From Pseudocitrobacter sp913778145 (lineage in GTDB: Bacteria; Pseudomonadota; Gammaproteobacteria; Enterobacterales; Enterobacteriaceae): a stretch of 64,000 nt of DNA. This document shows, one piece after another, positions 42,301 to 51,675 of the stretch; positions within the stretch are counted from its first letter, which is position 1, and every line of letters starts with the position of its first letter. Below the pieces are notes generated by a model, which did not search any database, was not told the DNA's origin, and saw nothing but the letters and a program-made list of their open reading frames with translations. The position numbers were made by a program, and so were the translations under genes. The stretch covers positions 124,001 through 188,000 of the forward strand of contig JALNTX010000004.1 in assembly GCA_035726825.1 (NCBI GenBank), given 5' to 3'.

Positions 42301-43542
42301 ATGTCGCAACAAGATTATCTGGATGAGCTAATTCCGGCCTTTACGCCATTGCTGGCGATAAAGGAGGCCTCGCGTTGTTTGTTATGCCACGATGCGCCTT
42401 GCAGTCAGGGGTGTCCAGCCCAAACGGACCCGGGTAAATTTATCCGCTCCATCTATTTTCGTAATTTTAAAGGCGCAGCCGAAACCATTCGCGAAAATAA
42501 TGCGCTGGGTGCCGTATGCGCTCGCGTTTGCCCAACGGAGAAATTATGCCAGGCGGAATGTTCGCGCTCGGGGATCGATAAACCAATAGATATCGCCCGC
42601 CTGCAACGTTTTGTGACCGACTTTGAGCAGCAAACCAACATGCAGGTTTATCAACCGGGCAGCAAAACGCTCGGCAAAGTCGCAGTCATCGGGGCCGGCC
42701 CGGCGGGCTTACAGGCGAGCGTCACGCTCACTAACCTGGGCTATGACGTCACGCTCTTCGAAAAAGAGGCGCAGGCCGGTGGCTGGTTGCGCCACGGTAT
42801 TCCGGAATTCCGTTTGCCGCAGGCCGTACTGGATAACGAAATTCAGCGCATCGCAGAGATGGGCGTAACCATCAAATGCAACAGCGAAGTGGGTAAAACC
42901 CTGACGCTGGAACAGCTGAAAGCGCAGTACCGCGCGGTTCTGCTGACCGTTGGCTTGTCTCAGGGTTCCTCACTCTCCCTCTTTGATGATGCCGAAGACG
43001 TCGAAATTGCCGTCGACTTTTTACAACGCGCCAGCCGCGCGAAAGGCGAAATCGCTGTGCCGCAAAGTGCCTTGATTATCGGCGGCGGTGATGTCGCCAT
43101 GGACGTTGCCACCACGCTGAAAATGCTGGGCTGCCCTTCTGTCACCTGCGTTGCGCGTGAAACGCTGGACGAATTCCCGGCAAGCGATAAAGAGTTTACC
43201 AGCGCGCAGGAACTGGGTGTTTCCATTATCGATGGGTTCACACCGATTGGCGTTGCGGGTCATTCGGTCACCTTCCAGCACGTACGTTTACCGGGCGAGC
43301 TGAAACTGCACGCCGAGAAAATCATTCTCGCTGTCGGTCAGCACGCGCAGTTTACCGGCTTTGATCACCTGAAAGTGCAGCGTAATACGGTAGAAACAAC
43401 GGATTATCAGACATCTGACCCGACGCTGTTTGCTGCGGGCGATATTGTGCAGGGAGATAAAACGGTGGTTTATGCGGTGAAAACCGGGAAGGAAGCCGCA
43501 CAGTCCATTCACCACTATTTAGAGGGAGCGTGCTCATGTTAA
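42301..43542 (+). CDS. preT: PreT, NAD-dependent dihydropyrimidine dehydrogenase subunit
   Basis: 413 residues. N-terminal Fe-S domain with cysteines in RCLLCHDAPCSQGCP and CARVCPTEKLCQAEC, then FAD site VAVIGAGPAGLQA and NAD(P) site ALIIGGGDVAMDVA, as in GltD-like subunits. It passes electrons from NADH to PreA. AAGGAAG ribosome site. Its end overlaps preA. Confidence 0.94.
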   Translation: MSQQDYLDELIPAFTPLLAIKEASRCLLCHDAPCSQGCPAQTDPGKFIRSIYFRNFKGAAETIRENNALGAVCARVCPTEKLCQAECSRSGIDKPIDIARLQRFVTDFEQQTNMQVYQPGSKTLGKVAVIGAGPAGLQASVTLTNLGYDVTLFEKEAQAGGWLRHGIPEFRLPQAVLDNEIQRIAEMGVTIKCNSEVGKTLTLEQLKAQYRAVLLTVGLSQGSSLSLFDDAEDVEIAVDFLQRASRAKGEIAVPQSALIIGGGDVAMDVATTLKMLGCPSVTCVARETLDEFPASDKEFTSAQELGVSIIDGFTPIGVAGHSVTFQHVRLPGELKLHAEKIILAVGQHAQFTGFDHLKVQRNTVETTDYQTSDPTLFAAGDIVQGDKTVVYAVKTGKEAAQSIHHYLEGACSC

Positions 43543-44771
43543 CAAAAGATCTTTCTGTTACCTTTTGCGGCGTTAAATTTCCTAACCCGTTCTGTCTCTC
43601 CTCTTCACCGGTCGGCAACTGCTATGAGATGTGCGCCAAAGCCTATGACACCGGCTGGGGTGGCGTGGTGTTCAAAACCATCGGCTTCTTTATCGCCAAT
43701 GAAGTTTCGCCACGTTTCGATCATCTGACCAAAGAGGATACCGGCTTTATCGGCTTCAAAAATATGGAGCAGATTGCTGAGCATCCGCTGGCGGAAAACC
43801 TCGAAGCCATTCGTCGCCTGAAAGAAGATTATCCCGACAGAGTGCTGATCGCCTCTATCATGGGCGAAAACGAGCAGCAGTGGCAGGACCTGGCGCATCT
43901 GGTTGAGAAAGCAGGGGCCGATATGATCGAGTGTAACTTCTCCTGCCCGCAAATGACTTCTCATGCGATGGGTAGCGATGTCGGTCAAAGCCCGGAGTTA
44001 GTCGAAAAATATTGCCGCGCGGTAAAACGCGGTTCTTCTCTGCCGATGCTGGCAAAAATGACGCCGAACATTGGCGATATGTGCGACGTAGCGCTGGCAG
44101 CAAAACGTGGCGGGGCGGACGGTATCGCGGCAATCAACACCGTGAAATCGATCACTAACATCGATCTGAATCGTAAAATCGGGATGCCGGTGGTCAACGG
44201 TAAATCGAGCATTTCCGGTTATTCCGGCAAAGCGGTGAAACCGATCGCCCTGCGCTTTATTCAGCAGATGCGCATGCATCCTGAACTGCGTGACTTCCCC
44301 ATCAGCGGGATCGGCGGGATCGAGACCTGGGAAGATGCAGCCGAATTCTTACTGCTCGGCGCAGCCACGCTGCAGGTCACAACCGGCATCATGCAGTACG
44401 GCTATCGCATCGTGGAAGATATGATCAGCGGTCTTTCCCACTATCTGGCCGATCAGGGCTTTGATTCGATCGATGAGATGTTAGGCCTGGCGAACACCAA
44501 CATCGTTCCGGCGGAAGAGCTGGATCGCAGCTATATCGTTTATCCGCATATTGCGGAAGATAAATGTGTCGGCTGCGGGCGCTGCTATATCTCCTGCTAC
44601 GACGGCGGCCACCAGGCGATGGAATGGAACGAAGAGACTCGTACGCCGCACTGTAACACCGACAAATGCGTTGGCTGCCTGCTTTGCGGGCATGTTTGCC
44701 CGGTAGCATGTATCAGCCTTGGGCGCGTGGAGTTCAAGCCTGGCGAGAAAGAGCACGCCGTTTCACTTTAA
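43536..44771 (+). CDS. preA: PreA, dihydropyrimidine dehydrogenase catalytic subunit
   Basis: 411 residues from ATG 43536, the start used by E. coli (MLTKDLS); an in-frame GTG lies 6 bases before. The FMN barrel resembles dihydroorotate dehydrogenase (FCLSSSPVGNC, ECNFSCPQM with the catalytic cysteine region). The C-terminal 2x[4Fe-4S] ferredoxin domain has CVGCGRCYISC and CVGCLLCGHVCP. It interconverts uracil/thymine and the dihydro forms. GAGGGA ribosome site lies within preT. Confidence 0.95.
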   Translation: MLTKDLSVTFCGVKFPNPFCLSSSPVGNCYEMCAKAYDTGWGGVVFKTIGFFIANEVSPRFDHLTKEDTGFIGFKNMEQIAEHPLAENLEAIRRLKEDYPDRVLIASIMGENEQQWQDLAHLVEKAGADMIECNFSCPQMTSHAMGSDVGQSPELVEKYCRAVKRGSSLPMLAKMTPNIGDMCDVALAAKRGGADGIAAINTVKSITNIDLNRKIGMPVVNGKSSISGYSGKAVKPIALRFIQQMRMHPELRDFPISGIGGIETWEDAAEFLLLGAATLQVTTGIMQYGYRIVEDMISGLSHYLADQGFDSIDEMLGLANTNIVPAEELDRSYIVYPHIAEDKCVGCGRCYISCYDGGHQAMEWNEETRTPHCNTDKCVGCLLCGHVCPVACISLGRVEFKPGEKEHAVSL

Positions 44772-44787
44772 CCTCCAGGGATGAGGG

Positions 44788-44809
44788 CCGGCCTGTTTAT
44801 GCAGGCCGG
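44788..44809 (+). other. Hairpin directly before the DUF1097 start codon
   Basis: CCGGCCTG (44788-44795) and CAGGCCGG (44802-44809) form a perfect 8-bp stem with a 6-base loop, ending 8 bases before the ATG at 44818. No T-run follows. It could dampen read-through from preTA or limit ribosome access to the next gene. Confidence 0.6.
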
Positions 44810-44817
44810 GATTAACC

Positions 44818-45285
44818 ATGAGTACACTAGTCGCTATTGCCCTCACCACCGGTATTCTATCGGGGATTTGGGCCTGGGTCGCCGTGACATGGAGCCTGCT
44901 CAGTTGGGCAGGATTTCTGGGTTGTACCGCCTATTTTGCCTGTCCACAGGGCGGCGTGAAGGGTCTGGGAATATCTCTGTGTACTGTAATGAGTGGTGTG
45001 TTTTGGGCAGAAGTGATTATCTACGGCAGCCAGCTAGCCCCCGAATGGTTTATGCTGGGGTATTTACTCACGGGCGTCGTGGCTTTCGTGATGTGTATTC
45101 AGGCGAAAAGTCAGTGGCTCTCTTTTGTTCCGGGCACGTTTATTGGCGCATGTTCTACCTTTGCCGGCCAGGGTGACTGGCAGTCGGTAGTCCCGTCACT
45201 TTTAGTCGGCCTGCTGTTTGGTTATACGATGAAAAATAGCGGTTTATTTCTCGCCGAACGTTGGCCACAGGCGAAAAAATCGTAA
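44818..45285 (+). CDS. DUF1097 (YcdZ-like) inner-membrane protein
   Basis: 155 residues with about five membrane helices (LTTGILSGIWAWVAV..., FVPGTFIGACSTFAGQGDW, SLLVGLLFGYTMKNSG). The pattern is that of DUF1097 proteins such as YcdZ. Function unknown. It follows preA by 46 bases in the same direction and may be co-transcribed through a hairpin. It is not present between preA and mglC in E. coli. The ribosome site (GGGA) is weak. Confidence 0.75.
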   Translation: MSTLVAIALTTGILSGIWAWVAVTWSLLSWAGFLGCTAYFACPQGGVKGLGISLCTVMSGVFWAEVIIYGSQLAPEWFMLGYLLTGVVAFVMCIQAKSQWLSFVPGTFIGACSTFAGQGDWQSVVPSLLVGLLFGYTMKNSGLFLAERWPQAKKS

Positions 45286-45291
45286 CAACCG

Positions 45292-45381
45292 CCAAATGGC
45301 GCGTTGCTTATCTGGCCTACAAAATCAATGCATTACCAGGATAATGTAGGCCGGGTAAGCGCAGCGCCACCCGGCAATCGC
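45292..45381. repeat. REP element pair between DUF1097 and mglC
   Basis: A degenerate REP (GGCGCGTTGCTTATCTGGCC) faces a good one (GTAGGCCGGGTAAGCGCAGC...CCACCCGGC) across a short AT-rich spacer, forming a BIME between convergent genes. It can fold as a large hairpin and likely acts as a transcript end. Confidence 0.8.
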
Positions 45382-45385
45382 AGCG

Positions 45386-46396
45386 TTATTTCTTACGCGC
45401 GTATTTCAATGAATCCAGCGCCACGGCGAAGATAATAATTGCCCCTTTAATGATGTACTGCCAGTACGGGTTAACGCCGATATAGGTCAAACCGTAGTTG
45501 ATAACCGTAAAGATAATCACACCGGTCACCACGCCGAGCACGGTACCCACACCGCCGCTGAAGGAAACGCCGCCCACCACGCAGGCTGCAATCGCATCCA
45601 GTTCATACATAAAGCCGAGGTTGTTGGTCGCCGAACCGATGCGCCCCGCTTCCAGCAGGCCGCCGAAGGCATAGAACACACCGGACAGCGCGTAAATCAC
45701 CAGCAGGTTTACCGCCACGTTCACGCCGGATACTTTCGCCGCTTCCGGGTTACCACCGATGGCGAAGATGTTTTTCCCGAAGCGGGTTTTGTTCCACAGC
45801 ACCCAGACAAACGCCACGGCAATCAACGCATAGAATGTAATGTAAGACAGACGGAAACTGCCGAGCGCAATAAAGCCCTGCGCAAAGGTTGAGAAGCCGC
45901 TATCAAAGCCGGAAATCGGCGACGCGCCCACAAAGTCGTAATACAGGGAGTTAATCCCGTAAACGATAATCATCGTGCCGAGCGTGGTAATAAACGGCGT
46001 CACGTTCAGGTAAGCAATGATAATGCCGTTGATCAGGCCGATAATTGCGCCAATTGCACAGACAATCAGGATAACCAGCGCAATCGGCATGGTCGCCATT
46101 TCCGGGAACACCTTGTTGGCGTTATCGACGGATTGCAGCAGCGTTGCGGCGATAACCGCCGCCAGCCCCACCTGGCGACCAGCAGACAGGTCGGTACCCT
46201 GAGTGACAATCAGCCCCGCCACGCCGAGCGCAATAATAATACGCACAGAAGACTGGGTCAGGATGTTACTTAAGTTAAGCAAACTTAAAAACGTTGGGTC
46301 CTGGAAAATAATAATCGCCAGCAGGACTAAAAGAACGACGTAAATACCGCCCTCTTTCAGATAAGTGAGAAAGCTTTTTTTATTTAACGCACTCAT
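45386..46396 (-). CDS. mglC: MglC, galactose ABC permease
   Basis: 336 residues with about ten helices. The family signature AIGGNPEAAKVSGVNVAV lies in the cytoplasmic loop that contacts MglA. It is the membrane channel of the methyl-galactoside/galactose importer. Starts 15 bases after mglA. Length equals the E. coli protein. Confidence 0.96.
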   Translation of the reverse strand: MSALNKKSFLTYLKEGGIYVVLLVLLAIIIFQDPTFLSLLNLSNILTQSSVRIIIALGVAGLIVTQGTDLSAGRQVGLAAVIAATLLQSVDNANKVFPEMATMPIALVILIVCAIGAIIGLINGIIIAYLNVTPFITTLGTMIIVYGINSLYYDFVGASPISGFDSGFSTFAQGFIALGSFRLSYITFYALIAVAFVWVLWNKTRFGKNIFAIGGNPEAAKVSGVNVAVNLLVIYALSGVFYAFGGLLEAGRIGSATNNLGFMYELDAIAACVVGGVSFSGGVGTVLGVVTGVIIFTVINYGLTYIGVNPYWQYIIKGAIIIFAVALDSLKYARKK

Positions 46397-46411
46397 GTCG
46401 AGCCCCTGATC

Positions 46412-47932
46412 TTAAAGGTGCAATGACGCAAGACGGAGAATTTCGTTTTGCGTTGTTGTTTTTGTTTCAACAATTCCGGCAACCAGACCGTTGCTCATTA
46501 CCAGAATACGATCGGTAATTCCCAGCAGTTCCGGCATTTCGGATGAGATAATAATGATCCCTTTATCTTTCTTCGCCAGCTCGGCAATCAGCTGATAAAT
46601 TTCAAATTTCGCGCCGACGTCAATCCCGCGCGTCGGTTCATCGAGCATTAAAATCTCAGGCTGCGTTAACAGCCAACGGCCAATAATCACCTTTTGCTGG
46701 TTACCGCCAGAGAGCGAACCAATTTGCGTATGGTGGCCAGGCGTTTTCACACGCATGGAATCGATAACCCATTGGGTATCGCTCTTCATGCGCGAATTAT
46801 CGAGAAGCCCGACTTTATTTTTATAATTTTTGATATTGGAGATCAGCGAGTTAAAGCCGATATCCAGATAAGCATAAATACCGGTTGAGCGACGCTCTTC
46901 GGTCACCAGCGCAAAGCCGTTATTAATGGCTTCATTGGCGTTGTGATTATTAATTTTTTTGCCGTGCAGCGTGATGGTACCGGACGATTTTTCGCGCACG
47001 CCAAACAGCGTTTCGACGATGTCGGTACGCTTTGCCCCCACCAGCCCGGCAATACCGAGAATTTCACCTTTGCGCAGCTGGAACGACACATCACGAATCG
47101 ACGGCTGGCGCAGCGAAGTCAGATGCTGTACGTCCAGGATAACCTCACCCGGCGTATTGGAACGATCCGGGAAGCGCTGGTTCAGCGAACGGCCCACCAT
47201 CATGGCGATGATTTTGTCCATATCCAGCCCTTCCAGCGGCTGGGTAGCGATCCACTGCCCATCGCGCAGAACGGTGATTTCATCACACAGCTGGAAGATC
47301 TCTTCCATTTTGTGAGAGATATACACAATGCCGCAGCCGCGATCTTTCAGCTTGCGAATAATCGTAAACAGGTGATTAACCTCTTTCTCGGTCAGAGACG
47401 AAGTCGGTTCATCCATAATCACGATTTTGGCGTTATAAGAGAACGCCTTCGCGATTTCAATCATCTGCATTTGCGAAACGGACAGCGTGCCAACGCGCGC
47501 GCGCGGGTCAATATCGATATCCAGTTCATCAAAAATCGCTTTGGTATCGCGATACATTTTTTCCTGATCGACAAACATACCTTTGGCCGGATAACGACCC
47601 AGCCACATGTTGTCCATCACGGAGCGTTGCAGTACCAGGTTCAGTTCCTGGTGAACCATCGATATACCATTTTCCAGCGCTTCTTTTGCTGAATGGAAGT
47701 CGATCTCTTTGCCCTGAAAAATAATGCTACCGGAATCTTTTTGATAGATCCCAAACAGGCATTTTAATAACGTCGATTTTCCGGCGCCGTTTTCCCCCAT
47801 AAGCGCATGGATAGAATGCGGACGAACCTTTAAATTGACATTATCGAGTGCCTTAACGCCTGGAAACGACTTGTTGATATGCCTCATTTCCAACAAGAAT
47901 TCGCCCGACGACTCTCTATTATCGCTGACCAT
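46412..47932 (-). CDS. mglA: MglA, galactose ABC ATPase
   Basis: 506 residues with two ABC domains. The first has Walker A GENGAGKST, signature LSVSQMQMIE and Walker B VIMDEPTSSL. The second has a degenerate P-loop GLVGAKRTD, signature SLSGGNQQKV and Walker B ILMLDEPTRGID. This one-active, one-degenerate layout is normal for sugar importers of this class. Confidence 0.96.
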   Translation of the reverse strand: MVSDNRESSGEFLLEMRHINKSFPGVKALDNVNLKVRPHSIHALMGENGAGKSTLLKCLFGIYQKDSGSIIFQGKEIDFHSAKEALENGISMVHQELNLVLQRSVMDNMWLGRYPAKGMFVDQEKMYRDTKAIFDELDIDIDPRARVGTLSVSQMQMIEIAKAFSYNAKIVIMDEPTSSLTEKEVNHLFTIIRKLKDRGCGIVYISHKMEEIFQLCDEITVLRDGQWIATQPLEGLDMDKIIAMMVGRSLNQRFPDRSNTPGEVILDVQHLTSLRQPSIRDVSFQLRKGEILGIAGLVGAKRTDIVETLFGVREKSSGTITLHGKKINNHNANEAINNGFALVTEERRSTGIYAYLDIGFNSLISNIKNYKNKVGLLDNSRMKSDTQWVIDSMRVKTPGHHTQIGSLSGGNQQKVIIGRWLLTQPEILMLDEPTRGIDVGAKFEIYQLIAELAKKDKGIIIISSEMPELLGITDRILVMSNGLVAGIVETKTTTQNEILRLASLHL

Positions 47933-47958
47933 AATTTTACCTGGCTGCTGGTTTTTAA

Positions 47959-48021
47959 TGGCTATTTACGCGAAATAGCCATGGTCTTCATCGGTAATAA
48001 AGGGCGCACTCGCGTACGCCC
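47959..48021 (-). other. mglB-mglA intercistronic hairpins
   Basis: Two stems: TGGCTATTT/AAATAGCCA (47959-47967/47973-47981) and GGGCG/CGCCC (48002-48006/48017-48021). They lie in the 101 bases between mglB and mglA. Such structures can stabilise or partly terminate the message so that binding protein is made in excess over ATPase. Confidence 0.6.
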
Positions 48022-48033
48022 GAATAAAAATAA

Positions 48034-49032
48034 TTATTTATTGGTGAATTCGCTAAGGTTGTCTTTATCTACACCCACGTAAGGCACGCGAACCACTTTA
48101 TTTTCGATTTTCCAGTTCGTGCCTTCCGCCGCGGCTTTACCATCGGCCAGGTTTTTCGCCAGGTCGAAAGTGGCTTTCGCCTGGTTGTTAGCATCATTCA
48201 ACACGGTACCGGCCATCGCGCCAGATTTCACCAGCGCCAGCGCTTCTGGCAGCGCATCAACGCCGAATACCGGAATGCTGCTCTTATTGTGCGCTTTCAG
48301 TGCTTCAACCGCGCCCATCGCCATCGCATCGTTGTTGGCGATAACCACTTCAATTTTGTTGGCGTTAGGGCCAGAGAGCCATGCGTCCATTTTGTCTTTC
48401 GCCTGCGCGGTATCCCACATAGCGGTATCTAACTGCAACTGCTGGGTTTTCAGACCTTTGTTATTCAACTCTTTGATAACGTAGGTGGTACGCGCTTCCG
48501 CATCCGGGTGGCCCGGTTCGCCTTTCAGCAGAACAAACTGTACCTGACCGTCTTTGTTCAGATCCCAGTTCGGGTTAGCCGCCCAGTGTTTAGCAATCAG
48601 ATCGCCCTGGATAATGCCGGACTCTTTAGAGTCGGTACCGACGTAAAACGCTTTGTCGTAGCTGTCCAGCGCCTTACGGGAAGGTTCTTTGTTGAAGAAG
48701 ACGATAGGCACATTCTGGCCGCGCGCTTTCTCAATCACGGTGCCTGCTGCTGCCGGGTCAACCAGATTGATCGCCAGCGCTTTTACGCCCTTCGCCAGCA
48801 GGACGTCAATCTGGTCGTTCTGCTTGGACTGGTCGTTCTGTGAGTCGTTCATCAGCAGCTGTACATCCGGCGCTGCTTTGGCGTCTTTCTCGATAGCTTT
48901 GCGGACCACGGACATAAAGTTATCGTCATACTTATAAATCGTCACACCAATGCGGGTATCAGCAGCGTGCGCTGCGGCACCGAATAACATGCTTGCCATC
49001 ACAGCAGACAGGGTTAACACCTTCTTATTCAT
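48034..49032 (-). CDS. mglB: MglB, periplasmic galactose/glucose-binding protein
   Basis: 332 residues with a signal peptide ending AAAHA. Type I periplasmic fold (TRIGVTIYKYDDNFMSVVRK, NLVDPAAAG, VIANNDAMAMGAVEAL, FGVDALPEAL). The EF-hand-like calcium loop DLNKDGQVQF is intact. It feeds the Mgl importer and serves as chemoreceptor ligand for Trg in E. coli. First gene of mglBAC. Confidence 0.96.
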   Translation of the reverse strand: MNKKVLTLSAVMASMLFGAAAHAADTRIGVTIYKYDDNFMSVVRKAIEKDAKAAPDVQLLMNDSQNDQSKQNDQIDVLLAKGVKALAINLVDPAAAGTVIEKARGQNVPIVFFNKEPSRKALDSYDKAFYVGTDSKESGIIQGDLIAKHWAANPNWDLNKDGQVQFVLLKGEPGHPDAEARTTYVIKELNNKGLKTQQLQLDTAMWDTAQAKDKMDAWLSGPNANKIEVVIANNDAMAMGAVEALKAHNKSSIPVFGVDALPEALALVKSGAMAGTVLNDANNQAKATFDLAKNLADGKAAAEGTNWKIENKVVRVPYVGVDKDNLSEFTNK

Positions 49033-49279
49033 GGTATCTCCGGTTTTATTATGCAGGGTAGTTCGTATGAAATAAGTCGGCGGGCAGTGTTAATAAAACG
49101 TTACTGCACGACGAAATTCATTCTTAAGTAAAATTATTCTTCCGTGGTCGGTAACGCTCCAGAGTGCGCTTTATTGCTTGTTTTCGACTTAACTGCTATA
49201 GAAAAAGTGATTAATCACCGTAATATACGGCTAAATCGTTACAAACAGCGACATCATAGTCAGCGCAATGTTAATATAC

Positions 49280-49295
49280 TGTGAAATTACTCACA
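49280..49295 (-). promoter_or_regulatory. Consensus CRP site of the mgl promoter
   Basis: TGTGA-AATTAC-TCACA agrees with the CRP consensus at all ten half-site bases and lies immediately next to a Gal operator, as in E. coli mglBAC. Confidence 0.88.
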
Positions 49296-49297
49296 GA

Positions 49298-49313
49298 TTG
49301 AAAACGGTTACAT
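49298..49313 (-). promoter_or_regulatory. GalS/GalR operator of mglBAC
   Basis: TTGAAAACGGTTACAT follows the 16-base Gal operator pattern GTGNAANCGNTTNCAC with only end-base deviations. It is 3 bases from the CRP site. Confidence 0.85.
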
Positions 49314-49325
49314 CTACTATTTAAA

Positions 49326-50348
49326 TCAGTTAGTGACGGGCAGCACAGATTGCCGCTGAGCCACCGAATGACGGCGCACCAGCGTAGGCATAAAACAATG
49401 CGTTGCTGATGCATCGAGTTTCCCCGCTGCGCCCAGCAAGGCCAGTTCAGTTGCCAGTTTTGCCATGGAAACAATCGGATAGCGGATGGTGGTAAGTTGC
49501 GGATCGGTGTAACGCGCCAACGGAATATCATCAAAGCCAATGATAGAAACCTGCTGCGGCACGGCAATGCCGTTATCTTTTAGCGCAGTGAGCGCGCCAG
49601 CGGCCATATTATCGTTATAGGAAAACACCGCCGTCAGGCCCGGATTGCGCCCCAGCAGTTCAACCATTGCGGCTTCCCCGCCCTGCATATCCGGCGACCC
49701 GGTGCCTATCCAGCTATCGGGAGCGGTAATGCCCTGCTCGCGTAAAGCGCGTTGCCACCCTTCCCGGCGCAGGTCTTCATCTTCAATCTGGTGGCTGGAG
49801 GCAAGATAACCAATGCGTTGATGACCGTGATTTAACAACGTGCGCGTTGCCATCACCGCTCCACTGACGTTGTCCAGCCCCACGCAGCGATGCGCGTATC
49901 CCGGCACGACGCGGTTAATCAGCACCATTCCGGGAATGTGATCCATGAAATCGCCCAGTTCGCGGTCGCTAAGGGCTTTTGAGTGCACAATAAGCGCGCT
50001 GCACCGCTGGCGAATCAACACCTCAATGGCATTACGCTCTTTTTCCGCTTCATGGTAGCTATTGCCGATGAGCACGTATTTTTGCTGCAACTGAGCAACG
50101 GTATCGACCGCTTTTACCAGCGCGCCAAAAAAGGGATCGGAGACGTCCATCACTACCACCCCGATGGTATCACTCACCTGCGTCGCCAGCGCCTGCGCAT
50201 TGGCGTTAGGCCGATAGCCCAGCGTCGCAACCGCTTTCATTACCGTCTCGCGCGTTTCCGGGCTGACCAGCGCGCTGTTATTCAGAACGCGGGACACCGT
50301 TGCCACGGAGACACCCGCCTGCCGCGCCACGTCACGAATGGTGATCAT
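49326..50348 (-). CDS. galS: GalS, galactose isorepressor (LacI family)
   Basis: About 340 residues from ATG 50348 (MITIRDVARQAG), the start of E. coli GalS. An ATG at 50378 is in frame and has an AGAGGG upstream, so a 10-residue longer form is possible. LacI-type HTH (VARQAGVSVATVSRVLNN) and sugar-binding core (TIGVVVMDVSDPFFGALV, FSYNDNMAAGALTAL, IIGFDDIPLARYT). It represses mglBAC and its own gene. Same arrangement as E. coli. Confidence 0.94.
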   Translation of the reverse strand: MITIRDVARQAGVSVATVSRVLNNSALVSPETRETVMKAVATLGYRPNANAQALATQVSDTIGVVVMDVSDPFFGALVKAVDTVAQLQQKYVLIGNSYHEAEKERNAIEVLIRQRCSALIVHSKALSDRELGDFMDHIPGMVLINRVVPGYAHRCVGLDNVSGAVMATRTLLNHGHQRIGYLASSHQIEDEDLRREGWQRALREQGITAPDSWIGTGSPDMQGGEAAMVELLGRNPGLTAVFSYNDNMAAGALTALKDNGIAVPQQVSIIGFDDIPLARYTDPQLTTIRYPIVSMAKLATELALLGAAGKLDASATHCFMPTLVRRHSVAQRQSVLPVTN

Positions 50349-50438
50349 CGCCACCGCCCTGCTGTGCATTGCTGCCATTCATAGTCAAACCCTCTTTCTG
50401 GGAAGAGCGCTATTCTGGCAATGAATACATCAGCGCTA

Positions 50439-50473
50439 CGTGAAGGAAGTCACACGGCTGGAAACGGTTACAT
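50439..50473 (-). promoter_or_regulatory. CRP site and Gal operator of the galS promoter
   Basis: CGTGA-AGGAAG-TCACA (50439-50454, 9 of 10 CRP bases) is followed by CTGGAAACGGTTACAT (50458-50473), a Gal operator. The spacing mirrors the mgl site, indicating CRP activation and autorepression of galS. Confidence 0.8.
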
Positions 50474-50503
50474 CCGTTTTGTTAATGATTGTGATCCAGA
50501 TCG

Positions 50504-51661
50504 TTATCTGAATGTTTTACGTAAGGAAACACCGGAGGCGCGTGCGGTGAGCTGACGCCACAGCCATTCAAGTGGCCCCTGACGAAAATAACGCAGCCAC
50601 AGCAGCGAGAAGATAATGTTGACCAGCCAGAGCGGCACAATAAATGCCAGCAGTGTAAAGCGGTCAAATTTCATAAATAGATCAAAACGATAGAACAGCG
50701 TGGTGCAGATGAGCGTTTGTAGAATGTAGTTTGAGAGCGCCATCCGCCCGACGCAGGCGATAGCAATGACCAGCCTGGAGTGACAGATTTGTGGCCAGAA
50801 GCCCCACGCCAGCGCTGCATAGCCCAGCGTTTGCAGCGGCGCGCTCAGTTCGCGCGGTGCCTGTAACAGGAAAGCACACCAGCGATAATCCCAGCCTAAC
50901 TGCCACTGCGCAACAATCGCTGGCAGGTTGATCACCATACCAATAGCAATCAACGATGCACCAGTGCGTCGATAATGCCGCAGGCTAAACTGCCCTTTCA
51001 GCCAGCCGCTGCGCATCAGCGCTGCGCCCATCAGCATCATGCCCGCCAGCTGCCAGCCATACTGCGCGCCAAGCGCCAGCAGGTTCGCGGAAAGCAGATC
51101 GACACGATTGCTTACCGCTTCCATGCCACCATTAACTTTCCAGTAATGCTCATACAAAAGCGTCGAGGCATCCGGCACCCAGGAGCGGCTTTGCCCCGAA
51201 TCGGCAATCAGCCCCAGCAGCACCAGCAGGCCAACGCCCACCAGATAAAGCATCGCCCCGGTATTAAACAGTGATTTCACATCGCGCGCTTCACGGATTA
51301 AACGCCAACTGATTAAGCCCACCAGCGCGTAGGCCAGCAGAATATCGCCATCCCAGAGGAGCAAACCGTGAATAAAACCGAGTAAAGCCAGCAGCGTTAA
51401 GCGCGACTGGATCCAGCGTTTCCCGCGAGGCAGAAGCAGTTGCAGCCCGGCACCAAATAGTAGCGCAAACAGCGTGAGGAATTTGACCTGCGCAAAGAGG
51501 TCGAGCACCGCCCAGGTCCAGGCATCGCGTGAGGTGATATCGCCATACCAGGCGGGATTAAGATAAGCGGCTTTGGGCAAGCCAAAGCCGTTGATATTCA
51601 GCAGCAGGATACCGAGGATAGCCACGCCCCGCACAAAATCCAGGGTGACGTTTCGTTCCAT
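50504..51661 (-). CDS. yeiB: YeiB inner-membrane protein (DUF418)
   Basis: 385 residues with about ten helices. N-terminal RNVTLDFVRGVAILGILLLN and C-terminal DUF418 (YAALAWGFWPQICHSRLVIAIACVGRMALSNY, GPLEWLWRQLT) match YeiB. Function unknown. It lies 14 bases after folE, as in E. coli, suggesting a folE-yeiB operon. Confidence 0.93.
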   Translation of the reverse strand: MERNVTLDFVRGVAILGILLLNINGFGLPKAAYLNPAWYGDITSRDAWTWAVLDLFAQVKFLTLFALLFGAGLQLLLPRGKRWIQSRLTLLALLGFIHGLLLWDGDILLAYALVGLISWRLIREARDVKSLFNTGAMLYLVGVGLLVLLGLIADSGQSRSWVPDASTLLYEHYWKVNGGMEAVSNRVDLLSANLLALGAQYGWQLAGMMLMGAALMRSGWLKGQFSLRHYRRTGASLIAIGMVINLPAIVAQWQLGWDYRWCAFLLQAPRELSAPLQTLGYAALAWGFWPQICHSRLVIAIACVGRMALSNYILQTLICTTLFYRFDLFMKFDRFTLLAFIVPLWLVNIIFSLLWLRYFRQGPLEWLWRQLTARASGVSLRKTFR

Positions 51662-51675
51662 GTATCCTGCCCCGC

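Noticed and set aside
47108..47692. Long plus-strand frames over mglA
   Set aside because: Antisense shadow of an intact ABC ATPase gene.
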